A DNA stretch of 59,490 bases. Source: a virus. The position numbers were made by a program, and so were the translations under genes. This document shows, one piece after another, positions 24,408-31,514 of this stretch. Under the pieces are notes generated by a model. It had not been told where the DNA came from and searched no databases. It worked only from the letters and a program-made list of their open reading frames with translations. The DNA is taken from positions 1 through 59,490 of IMG/VR virus record IMGVR_UViG_3300023093_000001; one strand, 5' to 3'. Each line of letters starts with the position of its first letter. Position 1 is the stretch's first letter.

Positions 24408-24637
24408 AGTTTCTTCTCCATCGCGAGCTCAAAGCACTTTGGGCAGATCTTACTTGCACCCTGCACGTCAGATAGTTTGCTAAAAGGACTTGGCACATAC
24501 CCACAAAGGGCGATCAAAATGGTAGTTTCCCGTTTGAACCACCGCTTGAGATCACCTTTCTTGTAGGCATGCTTGAGGCCCTTATAGACGCTCCCCTGGT
24601 CCGTTGCCATGAGCAGATCGCTCTCTAATGTTACCAT
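24404..24637 (-). CDS. Small putative zinc protein
   Basis: This 77-residue protein has ALCGYVPSP and, 20 residues later, CPKCFELA, giving a C-G...C-x-x-C pattern like short zinc-ribbon proteins (DUF3039-like) of actinobacteria and their phages. GGGAGGTAG precedes the ATG. It overlaps the upstream gene by 56 bp. Confidence 0.55.
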   Translation of the reverse strand: MVTLESDLLMATDQGSVYKGLKHAYKKGDLKRWFKRETTILIALCGYVPSPFSKLSDVQGASKICPKCFELAMEKKL

Positions 24638-24857
24638 TTACTACCTCCCTTAGTGTTTCACCAAATCCGTTGTATAACATCTCTACTTCCTCGATCCCAT
24701 CGAAGTCCTTTTCAGCGCTCTTTAGAGCCTCTAGGAGCTCGTAATCGATGTGGAGCCCGTCCCCCGCATGAAATGCCGTTAGAATGCCCGCTAGGGCCCT
24801 CTCAGGGGACATTGTGCGGGGTTCAGTATACCCCACAGCCTCCTCATAGGTAGTCAC
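24582..24857 (-). CDS. Small acidic protein, unknown
   Basis: This 91-residue protein contains SPERALAGILTAFHAGDGLHIDYELLEALKSA-type helices. GTG start with GGGAG upstream, two bases after the 2H phosphoesterase stop. The C-terminus overlaps the next gene. Function unknown. Confidence 0.5.
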   Translation of the reverse strand: MTTYEEAVGYTEPRTMSPERALAGILTAFHAGDGLHIDYELLEALKSAEKDFDGIEEVEMLYNGFGETLREVVNGNIRERSAHGNGPGERL

Positions 24858-24859
24858 AT

Positions 24860-25435
24860 CTACTCCCAGCTCTTCTTGAAGCCATAATCGATCGTGTCAT
24901 GCAGCGGGTAGATATGGAACTGCTCGTTACTCAGCACTTCCTGCCAGTAGAGAGCCTTCTCCGCCTTGACGTAGGCCAGCGTTACATGCGCCTTGTACTC
25001 TGGGAAAGTATTGACGTGCGGCAGATATGACAGGCGAGCATGCGCATCCCTGAGCAGCGTGTGCTCCACCTCCACGACGATCGCAGAGTAGGGCTTACCC
25101 TCAGTGTGGAATATCGACACCTTCTGAGGATCCAGCCACATCGGAGCAGCCCAACCCTTCAAGACACCGTCGATCGCCTCTTTGTTGTACCCGGCTTTCA
25201 ACAGACCATAGAGCAAGGTAATATGCGCCTCGCCCGTAACGTCCCCTGCAACCCACCCCTCCGACGGGTCGTTCGATGCGTAGAGGTCCTCCGGATCCAG
25301 ATGGAAGGAACGCCCCTGACCGAACAGCTCGAAGGGCTCAACCGGAAGCATGACTGCGCCCAGCTCGTTCACGTCGATACTCAGTCCTTCCATGACCCAG
25401 TCGAACTCGTGAATGCTTTTGGTTAGTTGTACCAT
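24860..25435 (-). CDS. 2H phosphoesterase-like protein
   Basis: This 191-residue protein has two H-x-T motifs, H71-I-T73 (AHITLLYG) and H150-V-T152 (AHVTLAYV), spaced as in the 2H phosphoesterase fold (LigT/AKAP-type). The family hydrolyses cyclic phosphates or 2'-5'/3'-5' links in RNA and nucleotides. Phage members include the anti-CBASS enzyme Acb1, which destroys cyclic nucleotide alarm signals. Anti-defence is therefore an attractive guess, RNA end repair the main alternative. The start overlaps the upstream stop inside a GGAGAAAACTGATG start sequence. Confidence 0.7.
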   Translation of the reverse strand: MVQLTKSIHEFDWVMEGLSIDVNELGAVMLPVEPFELFGQGRSFHLDPEDLYASNDPSEGWVAGDVTGEAHITLLYGLLKAGYNKEAIDGVLKGWAAPMWLDPQKVSIFHTEGKPYSAIVVEVEHTLLRDAHARLSYLPHVNTFPEYKAHVTLAYVKAEKALYWQEVLSNEQFHIYPLHDTIDYGFKKSWE

Positions 25436-25446
25436 CAGTTTTCTCC
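25433..25446 (-). promoter_or_regulatory. Start-associated sequence variant
   Basis: GGAGAAAACTGATG includes the ATG of the 2H phosphoesterase and doubles as the last codons and stop of the upstream gene. It is one A shorter than the common form. Confidence 0.6.
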
Positions 25447-25707
25447 AAATGTTGATTGGACTAATTTGTCCAGACTGCGATTTGTGGATTCGGTTTTTCC
25501 GTTTTTTCTCTTCTTCGTTAGGTAAATAAGGGGTTTGCCAGGAACTCTCTCAAACGGCAATATCATCCGTCTAAGCTTCAGATGGATCACGTGGCCGTAC
25601 TGATTGATCCAATAACCGGGGAAGTTCTTAATCTGCCGCCAAGTACTATCCCACGGAACTAAATCGCCATTGTTTTGTTCAACCACTTCCACAGTCTGCG
25701 ATACCAC
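25435..25707 (-). CDS. NUMOD4-like protein without a nuclease domain
   Basis: This 90-residue protein has STWRQIKNFPGYWINQYGHVIHL, the clearest NUMOD4 pattern of the three (shown here as WRQI, FPGYWINQYG). A basic segment and SLDKLVQSTFGEN follow. No HNH is present. The GTG start has no good spacing to AGAAAGG, so a slightly later start is possible. It overlaps the upstream gene by 49 bp. Confidence 0.55.
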   Translation of the reverse strand: MVSQTVEVVEQNNGDLVPWDSTWRQIKNFPGYWINQYGHVIHLKLRRMILPFERVPGKPLIYLTKKRKNGKTESTNRSLDKLVQSTFGEN

Positions 25708-26090
25708 CTTTCTGGTTTTGTGGTGATGTAATAATCGAGGGTGTATGCCTGCATGGCGTCACGGAATGCCTCATCCTGGGCACGCTTGTACCGGTAGAAT
25801 GGGCTAGCCTCGAACAGAGAATTGATGTCCGGGTACAAGACCTTGAGTTGAGCAGAATTTTCCTTGAACGCAGCTTTCATCTGTTCTACCGTCATGCCGC
25901 CCATAAACGGTTCAATGAGATACGTCCAGGTAAGCGACGGGTACTCCGAGTGGTATGTTGGATAGAACTGTGCTTTAGTCAGGTACTGGTGGCCCAAGCA
26001 CCGATCACACTTCCAGACTATGAAGTTGTACGCAGAGCTCTGCCGGGAGATCCGGAAGAAATGCTTCTGGTGGGGTAAGCAGGGGAACAT
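25659..26090 (-). CDS. Conserved phage protein with CxxC
   Basis: This 143-residue protein has IVWKCDRCLG near residue 26, a possible half zinc site, then many aromatic residues. I chose ATG 26090: GGAGG precedes it and it overlaps the upstream stop (TGATG). Function unknown. Confidence 0.6.
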   Translation of the reverse strand: MFPCLPHQKHFFRISRQSSAYNFIVWKCDRCLGHQYLTKAQFYPTYHSEYPSLTWTYLIEPFMGGMTVEQMKAAFKENSAQLKVLYPDINSLFEASPFYRYKRAQDEAFRDAMQAYTLDYYITTKPERWYRRLWKWLNKTMAI

Positions 26091-26476
26091 CACGCCTCCA
26101 TCGAAGTGATAACAGGGACTTTGTCGTAGACCTGCCACAAGACGGGTTCTCCAACCTCGTCTTTCAGAACAACATTGCCCCAGATGTTAGGCATAGAATC
26201 TATCCAGGAAGACAGTTTGTTCCACTCAGACGCCTCCATCTCCACGTAATCCGACTTGGAAATGTTGAAGGTCGCAGCCAGGATGATTCCGCCGTCGACA
26301 TAGCCCTCTCTGGGAATAAGATCCTCGGCAGTTCCCATGCGGACTGCGTCATCAGGATCTTTTTGCTCGTCAAACCAAAAACCACCGGCCGACGCATTGA
26401 ATTTGAAGTAGGTTTGGGAATCGAAGGCTGGGTCAAACCCAAAAGACATCATTCGATCCCATGTGTTTTCGATCAT
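26090..26476 (-). CDS. Conserved acidic protein, unknown
   Basis: This 128-residue protein starts MIENTWDRMMSFGFDPAFDS and holds WNKLSSWIDSMPNIWGNVVL. An exact AAGGAGAAAAACTGATG start sequence precedes it. It opens the operon after the structured stretch at 26491-26854. Function unknown. Confidence 0.6.
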   Translation of the reverse strand: MIENTWDRMMSFGFDPAFDSQTYFKFNASAGGFWFDEQKDPDDAVRMGTAEDLIPREGYVDGGIILAATFNISKSDYVEMEASEWNKLSSWIDSMPNIWGNVVLKDEVGEPVLWQVYDKVPVITSMEA

Positions 26477-26490
26477 CAGTTTTTCTCCTT
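26474..26490 (-). promoter_or_regulatory. Start-associated sequence
   Basis: Exact copy of AAGGAGAAAAACTGATG, ending in the ATG of the 26090-26476 gene. A TTGATACAAG word follows at 26494-26503, directly upstream in transcription. Confidence 0.75.
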
Positions 26491-26854
26491 AAATTGATAC
26501 AAGAGGTAAATCTATAAGCAAGGTGGAACGGGAGCATGGAAGGTGTAAGACCCATACCATGCTCCCGTCTTGCCAAAATGATCGATATGGGTGGGTAGCG
26601 AGCCCTCCTATATGAACGTATTCAGCAACTTAACCTCTACTAGGACGTAAATACACAGGGACTTTTGCGCCGTGGAATCCCAGCTCCTGTCTATCTCAAC
26701 AGGTGTATGTGTAGTACAGTCACGATGGGCGCATGCCGGCCAAGGGCTTATCCTTGTTAAAAGACGGCTTGCGTTGTCGTTTAATTCCTAGCTTAACTAA
26801 AGCTGGAACCCACCCGCTCAGAGCCTAAGACCTATTTATAGACGCTCTGTCGTC
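26491..26854. other. Non-coding structured stretch
   Basis: No credible ORF lies in this stretch of about 360 bases. It holds a 12-bp-stem hairpin (26528-26568), a TTGATACAAG copy, a small CCTGT/ACAGG hairpin, and a cloverleaf-like fold at its far end (26757-26858). It may carry a leader or a small RNA. Confidence 0.5.
26528..26568. terminator. Strong hairpin, 12-bp stem
   Basis: ACGGGAGCATGG pairs with CCATGCTCCCGT across a 17-base loop. No U-tract follows on the minus strand, so this may be an RNA stabiliser or processing site rather than a classic intrinsic terminator. Confidence 0.5.
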
Positions 26855-26858
26855 TTAA
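26757..26858 (-). ncRNA. Candidate structured RNA, three-stem fold
   Basis: On the minus strand a closing stem (AAGACG with CGTCTT) encloses two hairpins: CAGAGC/GCTCTG and TTCC-AGCTT with AAGCT-A-GGAA. The 3' side ends in CTTTT. The fold starts at the stop of the DUF3310 gene. It could be a terminator with extra arms or a small stable RNA. Prediction by eye only. Confidence 0.35.
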
Positions 26859-28045
26859 TTCAGTGATTCATCCAGCTCGTAGTAGCCCGCAAACTCCGGA
26901 TGCTTCTTCTTAACGTGGTTCTCCATCTTGGACCAAAACGTGACAACATAACATTCGCCGCACTGGACCTGGGAATTTTTCTTGGTTCGATTCCGCTTGT
27001 ACCACTTGAATCGAACCAACGACTTCTCCTTCTCACCTTCGCTGTCCTGAGCGTCTGCCTGTCGGACCCGCATGCGATCCTGGTCGTAGACATAGTACTC
27101 AGTCCCGTGGATCCGATCAGCGTGTGCGGCAAGTCCCTCGTGTGCTACGAAGTTCCCACAGGCAGAACACTCGAAATGACTGGTATCCGGGTCCCACCAG
27201 TAGCAGACAATACGCGCCTGCTGGTCGAGGTAGACAGTTGGCCCGAATTTCAGGCCGACGCTGTGTTCCACCACGTCCGAAAGCTCACTAACACCTTCCT
27301 TAACGCGCTTGATCTCGCGTGCCAGATATGCCTGAGCCTTCTCTAGGTCCTCGATGTGCTTAGACTTGTCCTTCTTGCCGGCTCGTGAGATGTACTTCAC
27401 GACGTTACCCGAGCAATATGACAGCTGCTTGTCCAGGATGTAATCCCAGACCTCGATCTCGCCGTCCGTGTAGTGGGCGGGATGTTGGACCATGTCCTTG
27501 ACCGCAGCATCTGCCATCTGAGCTATCGTGATCTGTTCGGACGTTGTGTTGATGACACCATGCTGCGTGGTCTTGTCTGCAGCAGCCCGACGTACAGCCC
27601 TCTCAGCTGCTTCATGGTAAGCATCGCCCATTTTGACGAAGTCCTGAACTACTGCCTCTTCAGCCGTCTTGGCTTCGGTGGTTTCGGCCGTGTAAAAGAA
27701 GACGTTCTTGTTCTTCAAATGCTTGATGAGATTCTTTGCTTCGCCATCCGTCAGACCGAAGTCGGTAAGCGTGTCGTACACCACCGACTGCTCTTGCTGA
27801 TCTACTGCTGCCATCTCTTTTTTCTCCTTTAGTGGTAGTGCGGGTGCATATACGTCTTTGAATACCTCTTGCGCAGCGAAGGGCGAGTCCAACGCCATCT
27901 CATGAGAAATTGCTTTGAGATTTTTTTCACGCATCTGCTCGTAGGAAATACCAGGACACCATGCCATCCACATGGGGTCGAACCTGGATCTAATACTCCA
28001 GTGATGTCCGGGGTGAACCGAACTGTTCTCACATCTTGCTATCAT
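26855..28045 (-). CDS. DUF3310 protein with two C2H2-like zinc fingers
   Basis: This 396-residue protein has an unknown N-terminal 77 residues. The DUF3310 pattern follows near 187-248 (HPAHY...IEVWDYI...CSGNVVKYISRAGKKD...EDLEKA-x-x-YL), found in phage nucleotide-metabolism-type proteins of unclear activity. Two fingers end the protein: C293-x-x-C296...H308-x4-H313 and C362-x-x-C365...H377-x4-H382. I trimmed the longer frame to ATG 28045, which has an AAGGAGAAAAAACTGATG sequence. A second, in-frame start at 27814 has its own AAAGGAG. Confidence 0.7.
   Translation of the reverse strand: MIARCENSSVHPGHHWSIRSRFDPMWMAWCPGISYEQMREKNLKAISHEMALDSPFAAQEVFKDVYAPALPLKEKKEMAAVDQQEQSVVYDTLTDFGLTDGEAKNLIKHLKNKNVFFYTAETTEAKTAEEAVVQDFVKMGDAYHEAAERAVRRAAADKTTQHGVINTTSEQITIAQMADAAVKDMVQHPAHYTDGEIEVWDYILDKQLSYCSGNVVKYISRAGKKDKSKHIEDLEKAQAYLAREIKRVKEGVSELSDVVEHSVGLKFGPTVYLDQQARIVCYWWDPDTSHFECSACGNFVAHEGLAAHADRIHGTEYYVYDQDRMRVRQADAQDSEGEKEKSLVRFKWYKRNRTKKNSQVQCGECYVVTFWSKMENHVKKKHPEFAGYYELDESLN
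27812..27830 (-). promoter_or_regulatory. Internal in-frame ribosome binding site and ATG
   Basis: CTAAAGGAGAAAAAAGAG precedes an ATG at 27814 in frame with the DUF3310 gene. A 319-residue product lacking the first 77 residues would be made. The site matches the early-gene start sequence apart from the last bases. Confidence 0.5.
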
Positions 28046-28060
28046 CAGTTTTTTCTCCTT
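28043..28060 (-). promoter_or_regulatory. Start-associated sequence
   Basis: AAGGAGAAAAAACTGATG, the common form with one extra A, precedes the DUF3310 gene and fixes its start at 28045. Confidence 0.7.
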
Positions 28061-28091
28061 TGGAAATACAGCTCGCAAACCCCAGCGAAAA

Positions 28092-28177
28092 GGCCGGGGT
28101 TATGACACGTACAAGCGTTGCAGTGAATACAGGCATTACCCAGTACCACATGCGACTCGTGTATTACAACCCCGGCC
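28092..28177 (-). terminator. Long GC-clamped stem, terminator or leader RNA
   Basis: GGCCGGGGTT pairs with AACCCCGGCC across about 66 bases, and an inner ACACG/CGTGT stem extends it. On the minus strand it is followed by TTTTCGC, which suits termination after the 28185-28352 gene. The large loop is unusual for a simple terminator. Confidence 0.55.
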
Positions 28178-28184
28178 AATTTCA

Positions 28185-28352
28185 TTAGTCTTCTCTTTCT
28201 CCAAACAGAATTCCCTGGTTCTGCATCTCGGTCACTGCGTCCTGAGCCACTTGCCCAGTGATACCCGCTGCCGCAAGTCCCGCATACACCTTGAAGAGAG
28301 TGTCATCACTGTGCGATATGCGTTCCGGCTGCTTTCCTCTGTCGCGTCCCAT
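28185..28352 (-). CDS. Small protein, 55 residues
   Basis: A short ORF (MGRDRGKQPERISHSDDTLF and onward, ending LFGERED) starts at an ATG overlapping the upstream stop (TAATG). Helical, with AGLAAAGITGQVAQDAV. Coupled translation and lack of frame damage support it. Function unknown. Confidence 0.55.
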   Translation of the reverse strand: MGRDRGKQPERISHSDDTLFKVYAGLAAAGITGQVAQDAVTEMQNQGILFGERED

Positions 28353-28606
28353 TACGCTTCCAGCCCAATTATTAGCTCTGTCTCCAGGAATTGAGTAAGA
28401 GATTCCTTATAGCCGAACTTCTTGTACTTGACCATAAGATCCTCGAGATGCCCATAGCAGACAGATACACCACCAATAGTGAAATTGGCAATCTTTCCGT
28501 CGTCATAACGAGCATCGATCTGGTGAAACACGCACAACTGAATGGAGTCGCCATGAGAAGTCTCAAGTGCAATAAGACCACCTCTTGCCGGACGTTTCAG
28601 CGTCAC
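28352..28606 (-). CDS. Small protein, unknown
   Basis: This 84-residue protein starts at a GTG (28606) overlapping the upstream stop as GTGA. It contains ETSHGDSIQLCVFHQIDARY and a C-terminal LTQFLETELIIGLEA helix. A longer frame to 28750 exists but would overlap the zinc-finger gene by more than 140 bp. Confidence 0.55.
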   Translation of the reverse strand: MTLKRPARGGLIALETSHGDSIQLCVFHQIDARYDDGKIANFTIGGVSVCYGHLEDLMVKYKKFGYKESLTQFLETELIIGLEA

Positions 28607-29079
28607 GAGGCATCCATTCCGAGAATATGAGCGTAGGCGTAGTGCTCCTGGTAGCGCTTGTGTCCCAGGCGGAACTTCCCGCAATAGCACTGCTTGATAC
28701 CCAGAGGCCATGTCAAAGGAAGTGGAACAGCCGGAACCCAGGCGCCCCATGCGTTCTGCACTTCGACGTCATACATGTCCTTGATGATGGTTGCGTCTGG
28801 CTTCATGCGAACGAAAGCGACCTCCGCACCATCCTCGACCAGCTCAGGAAATGCCTCGGTCAGGATTCCCGGGTCGTTATCGGGCACCTTGTCGACCTTC
28901 ACACTAGGACTAGAAGTCAAGACGGCTTCAGGAATGCCGAGAGTGAGATGATTGCACTCACACCGAATATAAACTTCTTCGCGAGTGTCGGGGTTCCAGA
29001 CGAGGTTAGCGACCCCATCGCAGTTACTGTGCTTTCCCGCAACACACTCAGGACATAGATCAATCGGTACTGGTGACAT
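28603..29079 (-). CDS. Zinc-binding protein, C4- and C2H2-like sites
   Basis: This 158-residue protein has CPECVAGKHSNCDG...CECNH near the N-terminus, a possible zinc site, and CYCGKFRLGHKRYQEHYAYAH near the C-terminus, a C-x-C...H-x-x-x-x-H finger. GAGGAGGAAGAGG precedes the ATG. It may bind nucleic acid. It is the third finger-type protein in this region. Confidence 0.6.
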   Translation of the reverse strand: MSPVPIDLCPECVAGKHSNCDGVANLVWNPDTREEVYIRCECNHLTLGIPEAVLTSSPSVKVDKVPDNDPGILTEAFPELVEDGAEVAFVRMKPDATIIKDMYDVEVQNAWGAWVPAVPLPLTWPLGIKQCYCGKFRLGHKRYQEHYAYAHILGMDAS

Positions 29080-29767
29080 CCTCTTCCTCCTCTTCGATCA
29101 CGATTTCCGGATGGGTATCCTTGTCGATCGCCGTATGCCAGACGCGCTCCTCTTCCTGAGGCGTCTCACCCACGAGCCAGTAGGTCTTACCGCCATCCTC
29201 AGAGAGGGCCTTGCTGTTGCGGATGTTCTGCCACATGTCGGTCTCGATGCCGTAGTCGGCTCCCGGCTTGAAATCCCATTCCTCTGGGTCATTCGTGAGG
29301 CCGTAGAGGTTGTTCATCGACAGAAGGTCCTTGACCATCATGACAGCCAGCTCATGAGATGCCCCCGAGTGGCCCTTGTACTCAGCGAATGCCTGGACCG
29401 TGTGGACCAGGTGCTCGACGAACTCAGGATCCTCGTTGGGGAAATAGGACAGCTCTCGGGTTGCGTGAGCGACCAGCTTGGAGACCCCATGGTCAACCTC
29501 GAGGTACTCACCTGCGAGTGCCTCCGGCTTAAAAACGAGGAAGGTTCCCTCGTCATCGATGAGTCCGACCGTGTCGCCGACCTTCATATCCCTCGGACCC
29601 CACATGGTCGGGATCTGGACGTACTCACGAGGATCCTTGTTCGAGGCGGCAATATAGCTGGAACCGGCGCCCACCCACTTGCAGATCTCCATCGCGTTGT
29701 CACGTCCGCCCTCGAAGGTGATGGCGAGAATGTGGGTGTTGCGCTTCTTGTAAGTCTTAATGGTCAT
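29060..29767 (-). CDS. Conserved early phage protein, unknown
   Basis: This 235-residue protein has an N-terminal small beta domain (VQIPTMWGPRDMKVGDTVGL) and a C-terminal helical domain (HELAVMMVKDLLSMNNLYGLTNDPEEW). A very acidic tail ends it. A start-associated sequence precedes the ATG. I know similar proteins in other actinophages only as hypothetical. Confidence 0.6.
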   Translation of the reverse strand: MTIKTYKKRNTHILAITFEGGRDNAMEICKWVGAGSSYIAASNKDPREYVQIPTMWGPRDMKVGDTVGLIDDEGTFLVFKPEALAGEYLEVDHGVSKLVAHATRELSYFPNEDPEFVEHLVHTVQAFAEYKGHSGASHELAVMMVKDLLSMNNLYGLTNDPEEWDFKPGADYGIETDMWQNIRNSKALSEDGGKTYWLVGETPQEEERVWHTAIDKDTHPEIVIEEEEEDVTSTD

Positions 29768-29891
29768 CAGTTTTTCTCCTGTGTTTCGGTTGTGGTTTGA
29801 TGCGGGTGTCAGCGGAGCCCCGCCAGTCGTTAAGCCACGCCAAGAATGTGACTAACAGGAACAGGGCCCCGCCAAGAAGCACTTCGAGCAT
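29757..29891 (-). CDS. Small single-pass membrane protein, 44 residues
   Basis: The ORF MLEVLLGGALFLLVTFLAWL and onward has one N-terminal transmembrane helix and a basic tail. The ATG lies three bases after the stop of 29895-30179, so translation may be coupled. It overlaps the next gene by 11 bp. Confidence 0.5.
   Translation of the reverse strand: MLEVLLGGALFLLVTFLAWLNDWRGSADTRIKPQPKHRRKTDDH
29765..29780 (-). promoter_or_regulatory. Start-associated sequence
   Basis: AGGAGAAAAACTGATG ends in the ATG of the 29060-29767 gene and lies inside the end of the small membrane-protein ORF. Confidence 0.7.
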
Positions 29892-29894
29892 GGG

Positions 29895-30179
29895 TTATGC
29901 GAAACCCTTGAAGTCTGCTTCTTTGGTGACATAGAGGTCTTCGCCTTCGACCAGGACGAGAACATCTCCGACTCGAGCGACACGGATACCCAGGTGGGGG
30001 ATGTGCAGCTGGATCTTGTGGTCCGACTCGTCACCGTTTGCTGCGACATGGACGACAGCCGTTGCGTTCTTGGCGTACTTCGAAGCCCAGCCCGTGAGCT
30101 CGACGTAGTTCTTCTCGGTGACACGTACCCCACGGGTATACTTGTCGCCACCTTTGAGCTTGCGTGTTTTGATAGCCAT
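29895..30179 (-). CDS. Small beta-rich protein, unknown
   Basis: This 94-residue protein is MAIKTRKLKGGDKYTRGVRV and onward, with alternating hydrophobic strands (IQLHIPHLGIRVARVGDVLVLVEGEDLYV). AAGGAGT precedes the ATG. It may be a small barrel. Function unknown. Confidence 0.6.
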   Translation of the reverse strand: MAIKTRKLKGGDKYTRGVRVTEKNYVELTGWASKYAKNATAVVHVAANGDESDHKIQLHIPHLGIRVARVGDVLVLVEGEDLYVTKEADFKGFA

Positions 30180-30210
30180 GATTACTCCTTGTTTGATGGA
30201 TATGACAAAA

Positions 30211-30238
30211 GGGGGCCTAGCCGTATCGCCAGACCCCC
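30211..30238 (-). terminator. Hairpin terminator
   Basis: GGGGG pairs with CCCCC with further partial pairing inside. On the minus strand the stem is followed by TTTTGTC. It lies between the 36-residue membrane-protein gene and 29895-30179. Confidence 0.6.
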
Positions 30239-30256
30239 GGTACTATTCGTTCTGTG

Positions 30257-30367
30257 TTACTTTTTGTCTTCTTTGTGCACTGTGGATGCAATCGAGGAGC
30301 CGAAGGCCACGCCAACAAGCATGATGACGGCACCTACGATCAGTGCTGCGACAACTACCCACTCCAT
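30257..30367 (-). CDS. Small single-pass membrane protein, 36 residues
   Basis: The ORF MEWVVVAALIVGAVIMLVGV and onward is one transmembrane helix with a lysine-rich end. The ATG overlaps the stop of the SSB-like gene (TAATG). It is followed by a terminator. Confidence 0.5.
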   Translation of the reverse strand: MEWVVVAALIVGAVIMLVGVAFGSSIASTVHKEDKK

Positions 30368-30921
30368 TAGAAGGGCTCCTCTGCCGGCGTGTAGTCGCGA
30401 TTGCTCAGAGCACTCGAGGCCTCCGGGATATCGGAGTACATCATCTCAAGCTCGTCCTCCTCGATGGTCATGAAGAGGGTCTTGACCGAGACAGCGACGC
30501 CTTCCTTGCCGTTCATCTCCCACCAGTACGGCGAGAGGATCAGGTCGACGAGCTCGTTGTTGTCCTTGTCGCGCTTGATCTGAGCGAGGTCGAGAGCGTT
30601 TGCCTCATCCTCACCCAGAGTTGTGCGACCACGACTCGTCACAAGGACCAGACGCGGAGGGCGGCCCTTGAAGTTGACCTTGACCTTGAGGATATCCTGA
30701 GGCTCCTGCCCCTCCTCCTTGATCGGCAGGGTCTTGACGTTGAGTCCCATGGAGGCAAGCGCCTCGGCGTCATGCGGCTCGAGGAAGATCGTGAAGTAGC
30801 GCTCACCATTCAAGTTGAACTTCTCCACCTTGCCGCCGAAGTTACGCCAACGGATCTTCGCGTGCTTGATCGTGTAGTCCGGGATCCACGGCTTCTTCTG
30901 CTGCTGCGGTGCGGGTGTCAT
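30367..30921 (-). CDS. Putative ssDNA-binding protein
   Basis: This 184-residue protein has AKIRWRNFGGKVEKFNLNGE, YFTIFL, GLNVKTLP and VKVNFKGRPPRLVLVTSRGR, then an acidic C-terminal region. I recognise this as the family often placed beside phage polymerases and described as ssDNA-binding. It lies two genes after the replisome polyprotein. AAGGAGAAAAAAGATG fixes the start. The family link is from memory. Confidence 0.6.
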   Translation of the reverse strand: MTPAPQQQKKPWIPDYTIKHAKIRWRNFGGKVEKFNLNGERYFTIFLEPHDAEALASMGLNVKTLPIKEEGQEPQDILKVKVNFKGRPPRLVLVTSRGRTTLGEDEANALDLAQIKRDKDNNELVDLILSPYWWEMNGKEGVAVSVKTLFMTIEEDELEMMYSDIPEASSALSNRDYTPAEEPF

Positions 30922-31129
30922 CTTTTTTCTCCTTGTTTGTCATTACTTCTTCTGCTCGGGCCCGGTCAAGAAACATGACCTGCAGCCCAATCAGATCTTC
31001 TTTGATTAGTTCCAGCAGAACGGCATCTGCTTGGATGGATATGGTTGCGTGACCACTGTCGGTGTCGACGAGAGCCGTACCAACTGCCGTGTGTCCTGGC
31101 AGATATACCGGGACCCAGAGATCAGCCAC
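30842..31129 (-). CDS. Small protein overlapping the SSB-like gene
   Basis: This 95-residue protein is MADLWVPVYLPGHTAVGTAL and onward. The first 55 residues look folded (beta then helix). The last 27 residues are read in another frame through the start of the next gene, an 80-bp overlap. The KEKKDD near the end comes from the next gene's ribosome binding site. Confidence 0.55.
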   Translation of the reverse strand: MADLWVPVYLPGHTAVGTALVDTDSGHATISIQADAVLLELIKEDLIGLQVMFLDRARAEEVMTNKEKKDDTRTAAAEEAVDPGLHDQAREDPLA

Positions 31130-31505
31130 GGCGACGATCGGCTTTCTTCTGATAGCGGTCTGCCATCTTCTTCCAACGTGCCGCCGAGCGACTTGTACCG
31201 TCCGCCTGCTGGAGGTACCAGTCCCGCTCTTCCTTTAAGTCCTTGGCCATATGGACGTCGGTGTAGACCGAACCGAGCTCTTTCTGAAGCTCTGCGTTGG
31301 TGGCATCAGCCTGACCGTAGAGTGTCTTAGACATTCCGGTATAGAGCTCGCTCGTTTCTTTGGCGCCCTTAGCCTGGGCTTCGAGCTCGGCCTTGGTTGC
31401 GCGAAAGCTTTTTTTTCGCATGTGTCTGGGCTTGTATCCTTTCGGGACATCAACTGGACCACCGTCACCTAAGACGATGCGCCAGAATTCATCTGTTTTT
31501 GTCAT
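31122..31505 (-). CDS. Coiled-coil protein next to the replisome gene
   Basis: This 127-residue protein is highly charged and helical from residue 30 on (KSFRATKAELEAQAKGAKE..., ELQKELGSVYTDVHMAKDLK). AAGGAGAAAAGATG precedes it. It could bind DNA or a replisome part; unknown. Confidence 0.55.
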   Translation of the reverse strand: MTKTDEFWRIVLGDGGPVDVPKGYKPRHMRKKSFRATKAELEAQAKGAKETSELYTGMSKTLYGQADATNAELQKELGSVYTDVHMAKDLKEERDWYLQQADGTSRSAARWKKMADRYQKKADRRRG

Positions 31506-31514
31506 CTTTTCTCC

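Noticed and set aside
29098-29556. Arg/Ser-rich alternative-frame ORFs within 29060-29767
   Set aside because: Composition is that of shifted frames of a real gene. The true frame has a start-associated sequence and a folded-looking product.
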